A stretch of DNA of 48,384 nucleotides from JBEDUK01 sp040414485 (GTDB lineage Bacteria; Actinomycetota; UBA4738). A model generated the notes under the pieces. That model ran no database searches, had not been told where the DNA came from, and saw only the letters and a program-made list of their open reading frames with translations. The stretch spans positions 1 through 48,384 of the forward strand of contig JBEDUK010000018.1 in the NCBI GenBank assembly GCA_040414485.1. The letters run 5' to 3'. Each line of letters opens with the position of its first letter. The stretch's first letter is position 1. The position numbers and the translations under genes are program-made. Of this stretch, positions 1 to 7,625 are shown one piece after another.

Positions 1-111
1 CAGCCAGTCGAACGAGTGGCGCTGGATGCCGATCAGGTCGGGAAGGGGGAGGACCTCGGGGATCTTGGAGAACGAAACGCGAGCGCGAGCAGGGGCGGCC
101 TGGTCAGGCAA
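1..111 (-). CDS. rpoB: RNA polymerase beta subunit, N-terminal fragment
   Basis: Only the first 37 codons lie in the window; the gene runs off the left edge. From a TTG start the frame reads LPDQAAPARARVSFSKIPEV and then LPLPDLIGIQRHSFDWL, the typical beginning of actinobacterial RpoB (the protrusion region). AGGAGG sits 8 nt before the TTG, which fixes the start, and there is no better ATG or GTG nearby. It follows rplJ and rplL as in other bacteria, but a Wzz/kinase gene and two candidate promoters intervene. Identification rests on the N-terminal signature and synteny. Confidence 0.9.
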   Translation of the reverse strand, partial: MPDQAAPARARVSFSKIPEVLPLPDLIGIQRHSFDWL

Positions 112-176
112 GAACGATCCCTCCTACAGGGTGAGTCAACGACTGGGTGGCACGGGGGACAGCACGCCAACCTCGC

Positions 177-205
177 AGTATAGGAGCGGTGGGGCACGCT
201 GACAA
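177..205 (-). promoter_or_regulatory. Housekeeping-type promoter of rpoB
   Basis: On the minus strand TTGTCA and TATACT are separated by 17 nt, near-consensus -35 and -10 boxes. Initiation about 7 nt downstream would give a leader of roughly 60 nt to the rpoB TTG. This lets rpoBC be transcribed independently of rplJL, which is useful because a kinase gene separates them. Confidence 0.75.
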
Positions 206-261
206 GCCGGAGCGCGGACCGCCTGCGCGATCGCCCCCGGCTTCAACCCGGAACGGGACCC

Positions 262-291
262 ATTCTACCCGATGGGATCGGCGATTGTGAA
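262..291 (-). promoter_or_regulatory. Second candidate rpoB promoter
   Basis: TTCACA and TAGAAT are separated by 18 nt on the minus strand, upstream of the stronger rpoB promoter and just past the stop of the Wzz/kinase gene. The match is weaker, especially at -35. Confidence 0.45.
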
Positions 292-299
292 CCCCTTCT

Positions 300-2216
300 T
301 CAGGAATCGCTGTTGCGGCTGTTGCCTTCGCCGGACAGGGCGGCGGGCGTCCCGCGGCGGCTGCCACCGCCATCCTCGTAGTTGAAGCCGTAGTAGCCGC
401 TGTACCGGTAGCGGTGCCAGTACGAGCCGTAGTAGCCGTAGTACGGCGAGCGCGCCTTCGACGGGTCGAAGTTGTTGAGCACCGCGCCGATCATCGGCGC
501 GCCGACCTGCTCCAACTGCTCGCGGGCCTGGATGACGGCGCCACGGTGCGTGTTCTCCGCGTCGACGACCAGCAGGACGCCGTCCGAGAGCGGCGCGATG
601 GCGAGCGCATCGGCGACCAGGAGCACGGGTGCCGTGTCGAGGATGACGAAGTCGGCGACCTCGCTCAGCTCCTCGATCAGCTCGCCCATCGCCTCGGACT
701 GCAGCAGTTCCGCGGGGTGCGCCGGAACCGGCCCCGAGGTCAGCACCCGCAGGTGTCCGCGGCCCGGGTCGACCATGGCCTCCCACGGCTTGACCTCACC
801 CGCGAGCACCGTGGAAAGCCCCTTCTCGTTCGACTGGCCGAAGAACCGGTGGACCCGTGGCTTCCGGAGGTCGGCCGACACCAGGATGACCCGCTTGCCT
901 GCGTCGGAAAGCACGACGGCCAGATTGGACGCCGTCGTCGTCTTGCCCTCACCGGCCGTCGGCGAGGTGACCATGAGGGTCTTCAGACCCCGCTGGGCCG
1001 ACGCGAACAGGACGGATGTGCGCAGCGTTCGATAGACCTCGGCGACCGACGCCTTGGGCTGCTCGATGGAGATCAGATGCGTGTCGTCCTTCTTCTTCCA
1101 TCCCGAGACCCGGGGCACGACCGCCAGGACCGGCGCGCCGAGCAGGTCCTCGAGGTCACCACGGCCGCGGAGGCTGTCGTCGAGACGCTCGCGGATGAGC
1201 GCGAGGCCGATCCCCAGCGCGAGGCCGAGGAGCAGGCCCGCCGCGATGATCAGCTTCTTCTTCGGTGCGGACGGCGTCGTCGGCAGCGTCGAGTCGAGGA
1301 TCACCGTCGGCGCATTGGCGTACACGAGCGAGGTGTCGTACTGCGACAGGGTCTGGGTCTCCTGGTTCAGCTGCTGCTGCACCGCGTTGAGCTGGTCGTT
1401 CCAGTACTGCTGCTGATACTGGTTGCCGGCGTTGATCGCGGCGAACACCTTCGTCTGGTCCTGGCCCTTCTCGGCTGTGAGGTCGCTGATCTTCTTCTGC
1501 AGCGGCGCCTGGAGGCCCTGGACCGTCCTGATCGCGTCGAGGGTCTTGAATTGCACGTAGGCGTCGGCATAGGCGTTCGCCCATGCTTGTGCGTTCGTCC
1601 TGTTGTGTGAGGAGAACGCCACGTTCATGATCGTGGTGGACGGCGCACTCGCAACGTGGAGCCCCAGCCGGGTGCCCTCCCCGATCGTGACCGCCTGGAG
1701 CGCGTCCGGCGAACAGAACTTCGTCGGGTCGGACGAAGCGGGAACCGCGGGGCTTGCGCTGGGGGAAGGACTCGGCGAAGCCGGTGCCGCGCTCGGCGAG
1801 TGCGACCCGCTCGGCCCAGGGCTCGGCGATCCCGAATGGCTCGCCGACGGGCTCGGGGAAGCCGAATGGCTCGGCGAGGGCGAGGGCGAGGGCGTCGCCA
1901 CGGGCTTCCCGGTGGAGAAGTTGAAGAACTGCTGCGCGCACGCCACGACGTTCGTCGAGGTGACGAGCGTCTGCTCTGTCTCCATGTTCGGCGCCGATGT
2001 CGAACTCGTGTTACCCGGCAGGAACCCCAGTGGATTTCTGACCTGCACCTTGGCAGTCGCCGTGTACGTCGGCGTGGTCCGCTGGATGTAGAAGGCGGCC
2101 GCCAGCACGGCCAACAGTGTCGTGATGATCACGGTCCACTTGCGCACACGGAGCACGCCGAGGTACTCGCGCAGGCGCGAGGAATCGTCCAGAGGAGGTG
2201 GCTCGGTCAGGGTCAT
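300..2216 (-). CDS. Wzz/BY-kinase fusion (polysaccharide co-polymerase and tyrosine kinase)
   Basis: Membrane protein that probably sets polysaccharide chain length and autophosphorylates on tyrosine. Residues 10-60 hold the Wzz start with a first membrane helix (about 27-44). Residues 105-165 are a Ser/Pro-rich outer linker, about 235-300 a Gln-rich coiled region, and 320-342 the second helix. The kinase follows: Walker A around TAGEGKTT (420-427), Walker A' VILVSADLRKPR (about 443-454), and Walker B FVILDTAP (523-530). The tail at about 591-613 is tyrosine-rich (PYYGYYGSYW and on), the usual autophosphorylation cluster. Joined Wzz and kinase halves match CapAB/CpsCD-type fusions. Its place between rplL and rpoB, with no polysaccharide genes in view, is odd. 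Confidence 0.9.
   Translation of the reverse strand: MTLTEPPPLDDSSRLREYLGVLRVRKWTVIITTLLAVLAAAFYIQRTTPTYTATAKVQVRNPLGFLPGNTSSTSAPNMETEQTLVTSTNVVACAQQFFNFSTGKPVATPSPSPSPSHSASPSPSASHSGSPSPGPSGSHSPSAAPASPSPSPSASPAVPASSDPTKFCSPDALQAVTIGEGTRLGLHVASAPSTTIMNVAFSSHNRTNAQAWANAYADAYVQFKTLDAIRTVQGLQAPLQKKISDLTAEKGQDQTKVFAAINAGNQYQQQYWNDQLNAVQQQLNQETQTLSQYDTSLVYANAPTVILDSTLPTTPSAPKKKLIIAAGLLLGLALGIGLALIRERLDDSLRGRGDLEDLLGAPVLAVVPRVSGWKKKDDTHLISIEQPKASVAEVYRTLRTSVLFASAQRGLKTLMVTSPTAGEGKTTTASNLAVVLSDAGKRVILVSADLRKPRVHRFFGQSNEKGLSTVLAGEVKPWEAMVDPGRGHLRVLTSGPVPAHPAELLQSEAMGELIEELSEVADFVILDTAPVLLVADALAIAPLSDGVLLVVDAENTHRGAVIQAREQLEQVGAPMIGAVLNNFDPSKARSPYYGYYGSYWHRYRYSGYYGFNYEDGGGSRRGTPAALSGEGNSRNSDS
1722..1898. 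repeat. Ser/Pro low-complexity coding repeat in the Wzz protein
   Basis: About 59 codons encode runs of SPSPSPS and SHS types, predicted to form an extended extracytoplasmic linker between the two membrane helices. The DNA shows imperfect 6-nt periodicity, so length changes by slippage are plausible (inference). Confidence 0.7.
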
Positions 2217-2231
2217 CAGTAAGTCTCGCGG

Positions 2232-2260
2232 ATTGTACGCGCGGCCCTCAGCTTAGTCAC
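2232..2260 (-). promoter_or_regulatory. Promoter of the Wzz/BY-kinase gene
   Basis: GTGACT and TACAAT are 17 nt apart on the minus strand. The predicted start lies about 9 nt before the ATG, so the mRNA would be almost leaderless; no clear Shine-Dalgarno is seen there. It suggests the gene is not only read through from rplL. Confidence 0.5.
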
Positions 2261-2304
2261 CGGAGCATGGCCCGAGAACTACAGGAACGCGACAACAGAA
2301 CCGG

Positions 2305-2700
2305 CTACTTGACCTCCACCGTTGCGCCGGCCGACTCGAGCTTCTCCTTCGCCGCGTCCGCCTGGTCCTTCGGCACGCGCTCCAGCACCGGCTTCGGGGC
2401 GCCGTCGACGAGGTCCTTGGCCTCCTTGAGGCCGAGGTTCGTGAGGGCCCGGACCTCCTTGATGACCTGGATCTTCTTGTCGCCGGCCGCCTGGAGGACG
2501 ACGTCGAACTCGGTCTGCTCCTCGGCCTCCTCGGCAGGTGCCGCGCCGCCTCCGCCCTGGGCGGGGCCAACGCCGACCGCCATCGGTGCGGCGGCCTGGA
2601 TGCCGAACTCCTCTTCGATCTTCTTCGACAGGTCGGCAGCCTCGATGATCGAGAGTTCCTTGATCGCGTCGAGGATGTCGTCCACGGACAGCTTCGCCAT
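2305..2700 (-). CDS. rplL: 50S ribosomal protein bL12 (L7/L12)
   Basis: Stalk protein that recruits translation GTPases. The N-terminal dimerisation helices (KLSVDDILDAIKELSIIEAA), an Ala/Gly/Glu-rich hinge (about 36-62) and the C-terminal domain with KIQVIKEVR, LGLKEAKDLVD and the GATVEVK ending are all present. Its 131 residues are typical. AAAGGA lies 8 nt before the ATG. It starts 42 nt after rplJ stops and is presumably cotranscribed from the rplJ promoter. Confidence 0.98.
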   Translation of the reverse strand: MAKLSVDDILDAIKELSIIEAADLSKKIEEEFGIQAAAPMAVGVGPAQGGGGAAPAEEAEEQTEFDVVLQAAGDKKIQVIKEVRALTNLGLKEAKDLVDGAPKPVLERVPKDQADAAKEKLESAGATVEVK

Positions 2701-2742
2701 CGGCTTGGTCCTTTCTTGTCTTCTCTCTCGTGGCCTCGTGAT

Positions 2743-3525
2743 CTATTCGGTGTCGCCCTCGGCGGCCGGGCCCTCGGGCTCCGCCGTCTCGGACGGGCTC
2801 TCGCCTTCCGCCTCCGCGGCCGGGGCCTCCGGCTCCTCGGTGTCGGGCGCAGCCTCTTCCTCTGCTGCGGCAGACGGTTCCCCCGCGGCTGCGGGTGCCT
2901 CCTCCGCCTCCGCCTCCGCCTGTGCGCCGTCGGCCGGCTCAGCCTCGGCCTCGGCGGGCTCGGCAGCCGTTGCTTCGGCCTCAGCGTCAGCCGGAGCGGC
3001 CGGCTCGGCCGCGTCCTCTTGCTTGCCGCGCTCGGCGAGCGCGTATGCAATCCGCTGGATCGGCGCCTGCAGCAGGTACGCGATCCGCGACAGCGGCGAC
3101 TGGAGCAGGCCGGCGATCTTGGCGAGCGACACCTCGCGCGCCTCGACGGTGGCGAGGCCCTTGGCGCCGTCCTCGTCGAACACGTGCCCCTCGACGTACG
3201 CGCCCTTCAGCAGCAGCGCCGGGAACCGCCGCGCGACGTCTGCGAACGCCTTCGCGCCCGCGATCGGGTCGCCGTCCGCGAACACGATGCCCGTAGGCCC
3301 CTGCAGCAGGTCGTCGACACCATCGATGCCGGCTTCCTTCGCCGCAAGCTTCGTGAGCGTGTTCTTGGCGATCACGAAGGTCGCGTTCTGGGCGCGAAGC
3401 GTCGCCCGCAACTCCATCGCGTCCTTGACCGTCAGGCCGCGGTAGTCGGAGAACAGCGCACCTTGGGCCGCGCGGAAGCGCTCGGCCAGTTCGCGGACCT
3501 TCTCGACCTTCTCGGCGTTCGGCAT
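2743..3525 (-). CDS. rplJ: 50S ribosomal protein uL10 with acidic tail
   Basis: Stalk base protein that binds 23S rRNA and bL12 dimers, and usually represses its own mRNA. The start MPNAEKVEKVREL preceded by GGGGAGAGG is chosen; the frame stays open upstream through the leader, but that extension has no homology character. Residues 1-170 form the normal L10 fold (FSDYRGLTVKDAMELR; GPTGIVFADGDP). The last roughly 90 residues are an unusual Ala/Glu/Pro tail, so the protein (260 aa) is much longer than the usual 165-180. Whether the tail changes bL12 binding is unknown. Confidence 0.95.
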   Translation of the reverse strand: MPNAEKVEKVRELAERFRAAQGALFSDYRGLTVKDAMELRATLRAQNATFVIAKNTLTKLAAKEAGIDGVDDLLQGPTGIVFADGDPIAGAKAFADVARRFPALLLKGAYVEGHVFDEDGAKGLATVEAREVSLAKIAGLLQSPLSRIAYLLQAPIQRIAYALAERGKQEDAAEPAAPADAEAEATAAEPAEAEAEPADGAQAEAEAEEAPAAAGEPSAAAEEEAAPDTEEPEAPAAEAEGESPSETAEPEGPAAEGDTE

Positions 3526-3669
3526 GTGCGTGACCTCTCCCCTTGTTCGGTCGCCGCACACGCAAAAGGCGCCCGCGCGATCGCCGGACGCCTCGAAGTG
3601 CCACACCTCGATTCGCCTCGGCAGGTACCCCTTGCGGGGATTGTGCGCGATGCCCCTGCTGTCTGCGGC
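3526..3669 (-). ncRNA. L10 leader (autoregulatory 5' UTR of rplJL)
   Basis: The RNA before rplJ contains CAGACAGCAGGG followed by CCTGCCGAGG. These are the hallmark pieces of the bacterial L10 leader, where AGCAGG pairs with CCTGCC to build the kink-turn site bound by L10 or L10(L12)4. It begins right at the predicted start of the rplJ promoter. Known function: excess L10-L12 represses the operon. Downstream lies a hairpin with a short U-run that could act as an attenuator. Confidence 0.8.
3564..3592 (-). terminator. Attenuator-like hairpin inside the L10 leader
   Basis: In the RNA sense, GGCGTCCG pairs with CGGGCGCC (8 bp, one G-U) around a 9-nt loop and is followed by TTTT, about 40 nt before the rplJ start codon. 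This has the form of a weak intrinsic terminator, so L10 binding may act through transcription attenuation (inference). Confidence 0.5.
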
Positions 3670-3675
3670 CTGCTC

Positions 3676-3704
3676 AGGTTACGGGGGCCTGACGAGATCG
3701 TCAA
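3676..3704 (-). promoter_or_regulatory. Promoter of rplJL
   Basis: TTGACG and TAACCT are separated by exactly 17 nt on the minus strand, a strong housekeeping promoter. It lies just beyond the stop of the beta-propeller gene, so rplJL is uncoupled from the rplKA transcript by the inserted sigma factor pair. Confidence 0.8.
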
Positions 3705-3722
3705 CGGGGGCACGCGATCCGG

Positions 3723-4874
3723 CTATCCCGGCCGCCAGCTCGGACCCCATTGCTGATCGGGCAGCGGGCCGACCCGATGCGCGCGTCCGGTCGACACGTC
3801 GAGCAGGTACAGATGGAGGGCGGCCCCGGGTTCTTCGTCCCGAATGAAGGCGATGCGCGCCCCGTCGGGGGACCATGCCGGGTCGTAGTCGGTGATGCAG
3901 GGCAACCTGCATCGGGTGAGCTGGTGAATCTCTCCGGTCGACAGATCCAGCCGGACGAGGCTGTTGTTCGCCTCGTACGCGATCATCCGCCCATCGGGAG
4001 ACCATGCCGGGTACGCCGCGCCCGCGTCTCCGCCGGGCGGGCTTACTCGAACCTCATGACTGCCATCAGGCCGAACGAGGAAGATCGCAGTTCGATCGCT
4101 GCCGATCGGCACGTGCGACTGGAACGCGATCTCATCACCGAGCGGCGACCACGCAGGGACCTCGTAGTAACGCCTTCGCGAATCGATCACGCGGAACCCC
4201 GAGCCGTCCGCGCGAATCAGACAGAGCTCGCTGCCTTGGTTCCGGACGAACGCGATCCGCGTGCCATCGGGCGACCACGTCACCTGATCCGCGCCACCGG
4301 CGAAGTCCAGCCGCCGGAGATCTGAGCCGTCCGCATTCATCACGTACATGTCGCCCCCACCCGCGTACAACCGCTGCGAGAGGCCGCTGCGGGCCACGAC
4401 GAAGGCGACCCTCGATCCGTCCGGGGACCACGCGGCGCCTCCCGCGACGAGTCCCTCGCGCCAGGCGTCGGTCATGGGAATCGCGGCGGTTCCACCGGGT
4501 CCGACAAACGCGATGTCGTATTCCGAATCGCTCTGCACCTCGGCAAAGACGAGCGCTCCGCGCGGCGGCGTGTTCCCGGTGACGAAGTCCGGGGCAGTCG
4601 GCGTCAGCGTGGGGCTCGAACTCGGGCTGGGCGTCCGGGCGGGATGCGTCGTGGCCGGCGTGATGGCCGGGCCGCCCGAGCGGGAGAACACGACAGCGGA
4701 GAACGCGATCGCCGCGATACTCAACGCGAACGCGAGCACGACGACGGCAATGCGCGACGACGCGCGGGGTGGGTCGGGCTCAGGCACGTGCGGCGCGACC
4801 TCATCGAACCGCTCCAACCGGCGAGGGACCACGAGCTGGTCGAGAGCACGGAACTTCGGCTGCAGATCATTCAT
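3723..4874 (-). CDS. Membrane-anchored TolB-like/PD40 beta-propeller protein
   Basis: 383 aa: a cytoplasmic segment (1-41), one membrane helix (about 42-64), a Thr/Pro/Ser linker (70-95), then an outer propeller with about six blades marked by WSPDGxxIAF-type repeats as in the TolB C-terminal domain. It overlaps the upstream ECF sigma gene by 8 nt (ATGAATGA), so the two are translated together. By position it could be a membrane regulator of that sigma factor, but no zinc-binding anti-sigma motif is seen in the short cytoplasmic part. Ligand unknown. Confidence 0.8.
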   Translation of the reverse strand: MNDLQPKFRALDQLVVPRRLERFDEVAPHVPEPDPPRASSRIAVVVLAFALSIAAIAFSAVVFSRSGGPAITPATTHPARTPSPSSSPTLTPTAPDFVTGNTPPRGALVFAEVQSDSEYDIAFVGPGGTAAIPMTDAWREGLVAGGAAWSPDGSRVAFVVARSGLSQRLYAGGGDMYVMNADGSDLRRLDFAGGADQVTWSPDGTRIAFVRNQGSELCLIRADGSGFRVIDSRRRYYEVPAWSPLGDEIAFQSHVPIGSDRTAIFLVRPDGSHEVRVSPPGGDAGAAYPAWSPDGRMIAYEANNSLVRLDLSTGEIHQLTRCRLPCITDYDPAWSPDGARIAFIRDEEPGAALHLYLLDVSTGRAHRVGPLPDQQWGPSWRPG

Positions 4875-5355
4875 CGCTGTCCTCCAGCAGGCGCCGCAGA
4901 CGCCGGCGCGCCTGCATGAGATGGACGCGAACGGTCGCCGTCGAGCAACCGACCACCTTGGCGACCTCTTCGGTGGGGAGGTCCGCGTAGAGCCGGAGCA
5001 CCGCGACCTTGCGCTGATTCGGCGTGAGCACGCGAAGGGCGGCGACGAGATCGGCGACCGAATCCGGCATCGCCGCGGCCGCGGCGTTCATTGTCAGGGT
5101 TGCGGACGCGCGCCGCCGCGCGGCGAGCTCCCGCGTCGCGATCCGGAATGCTGCCTTCCAGATCCAGCGCTCCGGTGACCTGAGCGCCTCCCCTCTGCCG
5201 AGGGCTTGGGCGAACGCCTCGGCGACCGCGTCCGCCGCGAGATCCGGATCTCCGGCGAACGCGGTCAGGGACCGCCACATCTTCGCGCGCCGCTCGTGCC
5301 AGACACGCTCGATGTCTGTTCGAGCTGTGCGGTTCGTGTCCGCGTCGACAGACAT
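4867..5355 (-). CDS. ECF-type RNA polymerase sigma factor
   Basis: 162 aa. Region 2 spans about 14-75 (DPDLAADAVAEAFAQAL; PERWIWKAAFRIATREL). Region 4 spans about 100-155 (LTPNQRKVAVLRLYADLPTE; VVGCSTATVRVHLMQARRRL) with a clear helix-turn-helix. Its partner gene overlaps its stop codon and encodes a membrane beta-propeller, a common layout for sigma/regulator pairs. It is inserted between rplA and rplJ, an unusual site. The signal and targets cannot be read from the sequence. Confidence 0.88.
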   Translation of the reverse strand: MSVDADTNRTARTDIERVWHERRAKMWRSLTAFAGDPDLAADAVAEAFAQALGRGEALRSPERWIWKAAFRIATRELAARRRASATLTMNAAAAAMPDSVADLVAALRVLTPNQRKVAVLRLYADLPTEEVAKVVGCSTATVRVHLMQARRRLRRLLEDSDE

Positions 5356-5414
5356 GCCGACCTACAGGATCGGCTCCGACGCGAAGCGTGTAGGCGTATC
5401 GGCGAAAAAGTGCG

Positions 5415-6137
5415 TCAGACGGGCTGCGCGTCGGCGGCCACCTCGCGTGCGTGCGTGGTGTCCACCCGGATCCCCGGCCCCATGGTCGAGGCGATCGTCA
5501 GCGACTTGATGTACTTGCCCTTGGCGGCGGAGGGCTTGGCGCGAAGGATCTCGTCGATCACCGCGAGGTAGTTGTCGAGCAGCCGCTGGTCGTCGAAGGA
5601 GCGCTTGCCGATCACCATGTGCACGTTGCCCTGACGGTCGGCGCGGTATTCGAGGCGGCCGGCCTTGATGTCGCGGACGGCCTTGCCGATGTCGACCGTG
5701 ACCGTGCCGGTCTTCGGGTTCGGCATCAGGCCGCGAGGCCCGAGGACGCGGCCGGCGCGGCCGACCAGGCCCATCACGTCCGGCGTGGCGACGGCGGCAT
5801 CGAACTCGATGTTCCCCTTGATGACCTCGTTGACCAGGTCCTCGCCGCCCACGATGTCGGCGCCGGCCTCCTCGGCCTCCTTCGCCTTGTCGCCCACGGC
5901 GAACGCGGCCACGCGGACCGTCCGGCCGGTGCCGTGCGGCAGGCTGACGGTGCCGCGAACCATCTGGTCGGCCTTGCGCGGGTCGATGCCCAGGCGCATC
6001 GCGACTTCGATGCTCTCGTCGAACTTCGCCTGCGGCATCTCGCGGAGCACCCTCACCGCCTCGATCGGCGTGTAGTGCCTCTCGCGATCGAATGTCGTCA
6101 GTGCGGCCTTCATGCGCTTGCCGTTCTTCGCGCTCAT
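5415..6137 (-). CDS. rplA: 50S ribosomal protein uL1
   Basis: 240 aa, normal length. L1 forms the mobile stalk at the E site and helps release deacylated tRNA. The family signature GRVLGPRGLMPNPKTGTV is present, with YTPIEAVRVLREM near the start and KGKYIKSLTIASTMGPG near the end. The ATG overlaps the rplK stop by 4 nt (ATGA), so the two are coupled. Confidence 0.98.
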   Translation of the reverse strand: MSAKNGKRMKAALTTFDRERHYTPIEAVRVLREMPQAKFDESIEVAMRLGIDPRKADQMVRGTVSLPHGTGRTVRVAAFAVGDKAKEAEEAGADIVGGEDLVNEVIKGNIEFDAAVATPDVMGLVGRAGRVLGPRGLMPNPKTGTVTVDIGKAVRDIKAGRLEYRADRQGNVHMVIGKRSFDDQRLLDNYLAVIDEILRAKPSAAKGKYIKSLTIASTMGPGIRVDTTHAREVAADAQPV

Positions 6138-6580
6138 GCCGACACCTCCACACCCATGCTCCGGGCCGTGCCCTCGATGATCTTCATGGCGCCGTCGATG
6201 TCGACCGCGTTGAGGTCGTCCATCTTGCGCTCCGCGATCTGGCGAACCTGGGCCTTCGTGATGCGCGCGACCTTCGTCCGGTTCGGCTCGCCGGACCCCT
6301 TCTCGATCGCGGCGGCCGACTTGATCAGTTCCGCGGCCGGCGGCTGCTTGGTGATGAACGAGAACGAACGGTCCTCGTAGATGGTCAGTTCGACCGGGAT
6401 GATCTGACCGGCCTGGGCCTGCGTGGCCTCGTTGTACTGCCGGCAGAACTCCATGATGTTGACGCCGTGCTGCCCGAGCGCGGTGCCGACCGGCGGCGCC
6501 GGCGTGGCAGCTCCCGCCTTGATCTCGAGCTTGACGACCGCCGAAACCTTCTTGCGCCTGCGGGGCGCTCCTGTGCCCAT
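6134..6580 (-). CDS. rplK: 50S ribosomal protein uL11
   Basis: 148 aa. L11 binds the GTPase-associated centre of 23S rRNA and is needed for RelA and thiopeptide responses. PAPPVGTALGQHGVNIMEFC is the classic N-terminal signature, and the RNA-binding half ends in GTARSMGVEV. GGGAGG lies about 10 nt before the ATG. It follows nusG after 93 nt and overlaps rplA by 4 nt. Confidence 0.98.
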   Translation of the reverse strand: MGTGAPRRRKKVSAVVKLEIKAGAATPAPPVGTALGQHGVNIMEFCRQYNEATQAQAGQIIPVELTIYEDRSFSFITKQPPAAELIKSAAAIEKGSGEPNRTKVARITKAQVRQIAERKMDDLNAVDIDGAMKIIEGTARSMGVEVSA

Positions 6581-6673
6581 GTGATGTCCACCTCCCGCGG
6601 TCCCAGCGGCCCGGGCAGGGCCTCCCGCCCTCGTTCCTATTGGTAATGTTGCCTTACTGACTTCGCTGCGATG

Positions 6674-7591
6674 CTATGCCTTCGCGACCTGATCGAAGGC
6701 GAGCTCGACCGGCGTCTCGCGGTCGAAGATGTTCACCATCACGCGAAGCTTCGACTGCTCGACGTTGATCTCGCTGATCGTGCCGGTGAAGTCCGCGAAC
6801 GGGCCGGCGACGATGCGGACCACGTCGCCCTCCTCCCATTCGAGCCGGTACTCGGGCTTCTTCTCCGTGTCCTTCTTCACCGCGAGGATCTTCTCGACCT
6901 CGCGCGGCGACAGCGGCGTGGGCTTGGTTCCCGTGCCGCTGGAGACGAACCCGGTCACGCCCGGCGTGTTGCGGACGACGTACCACGAGTCGTTGTCGTA
7001 GATCATCCGGACGAGCAGGTAGCCGGGGAAGACCTTGCGCTGAACGACCTGCTTCTTGCCGCCCTTGATCTCCATGACGTCCTCGAGCGGGATCACGACG
7101 TCGAAGATCTTGTCCTCCATCTGCATCGACCCGATCCGCTGGTGGAGGTTCGCCTTCACCTTGTTCTCGTAGCCCGAGTAGGTGTGGACGACGTACCACT
7201 CCCCCGGCCCGCGCAGGATCGAAGGTTCGGGCTCCGGCTGCTCCTCTTCCCGGTCTTCGTCCCGGTCTTCGTCCCGGTCCTCGTCCCGGTCCTGGTCGGT
7301 CGCCGCGGCCACCGCGTCGGCGTCGGCGAGCGCGGCGGTCTCCTCCGCCGGTTCCTCGACCGACTCCTCCGCGACGACGACCGTTTCGAGGGCCGGTTCG
7401 GGATCGGCGTCGGGCTCCTGGGCGGGCCCGGGCTCGGAGTCGAACTCGGACTCGGATTCGGGCTGGGGCTCGACGACCTCGTCGACGGCCGGGTCGGCGT
7501 CCGCCTGGACGTCGAGTTCGTCGATCACGGAGATCTCGTCCGCCGCGTCATCGGCCGGAGCAGGGCGTTCTTCGATGTCTTCGTCTTCCAT
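6674..7591 (-). CDS. nusG: Transcription termination/antitermination factor NusG with long acidic N-terminus
   Basis: NusG binds the polymerase clamp and links it to Rho or the ribosome. The NGN domain begins at WYVVHTYSGYENKVKANL (about residue 133 of 305) and carries FPGYLLVRMIYDNDSWYVVR; the KOW domain is at the end (EGDVVRIVAGPFADFTGTI). The first roughly 125 residues are acidic and disordered, including four DEDR-type repeats. I use the ATG at MEDEDIEERP. A GTG 48 nt upstream, overlapping the end of secE, is also possible; neither has a strong ribosome site. Actinobacterial NusG often has an acidic extension, but this one is long. Confidence 0.95.
   Translation of the reverse strand: MEDEDIEERPAPADDAADEISVIDELDVQADADPAVDEVVEPQPESESEFDSEPGPAQEPDADPEPALETVVVAEESVEEPAEETAALADADAVAAATDQDRDEDRDEDRDEDREEEQPEPEPSILRGPGEWYVVHTYSGYENKVKANLHQRIGSMQMEDKIFDVVIPLEDVMEIKGGKKQVVQRKVFPGYLLVRMIYDNDSWYVVRNTPGVTGFVSSGTGTKPTPLSPREVEKILAVKKDTEKKPEYRLEWEEGDVVRIVAGPFADFTGTISEINVEQSKLRVMVNIFDRETPVELAFDQVAKA
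7249..7296. repeat. Four tandem 12-bp repeats in nusG
   Basis: The unit CCCGGTCTTCGT (plus strand) occurs four times with single-base differences and encodes alternating Asp/Glu-Asp-Arg in the disordered NusG N-terminus. Repeat number could vary between strains without shifting the frame. Confidence 0.8.
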
Positions 7592-7625
7592 GGGGGACTC
7601 GTTCGTGCTCGGCAGGCCGGGCGGA

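Noticed and set aside
414..1610. A 398-codon plus-strand frame inside the Wzz/kinase gene
   Set aside because: Shadow of a strongly supported minus-strand gene.
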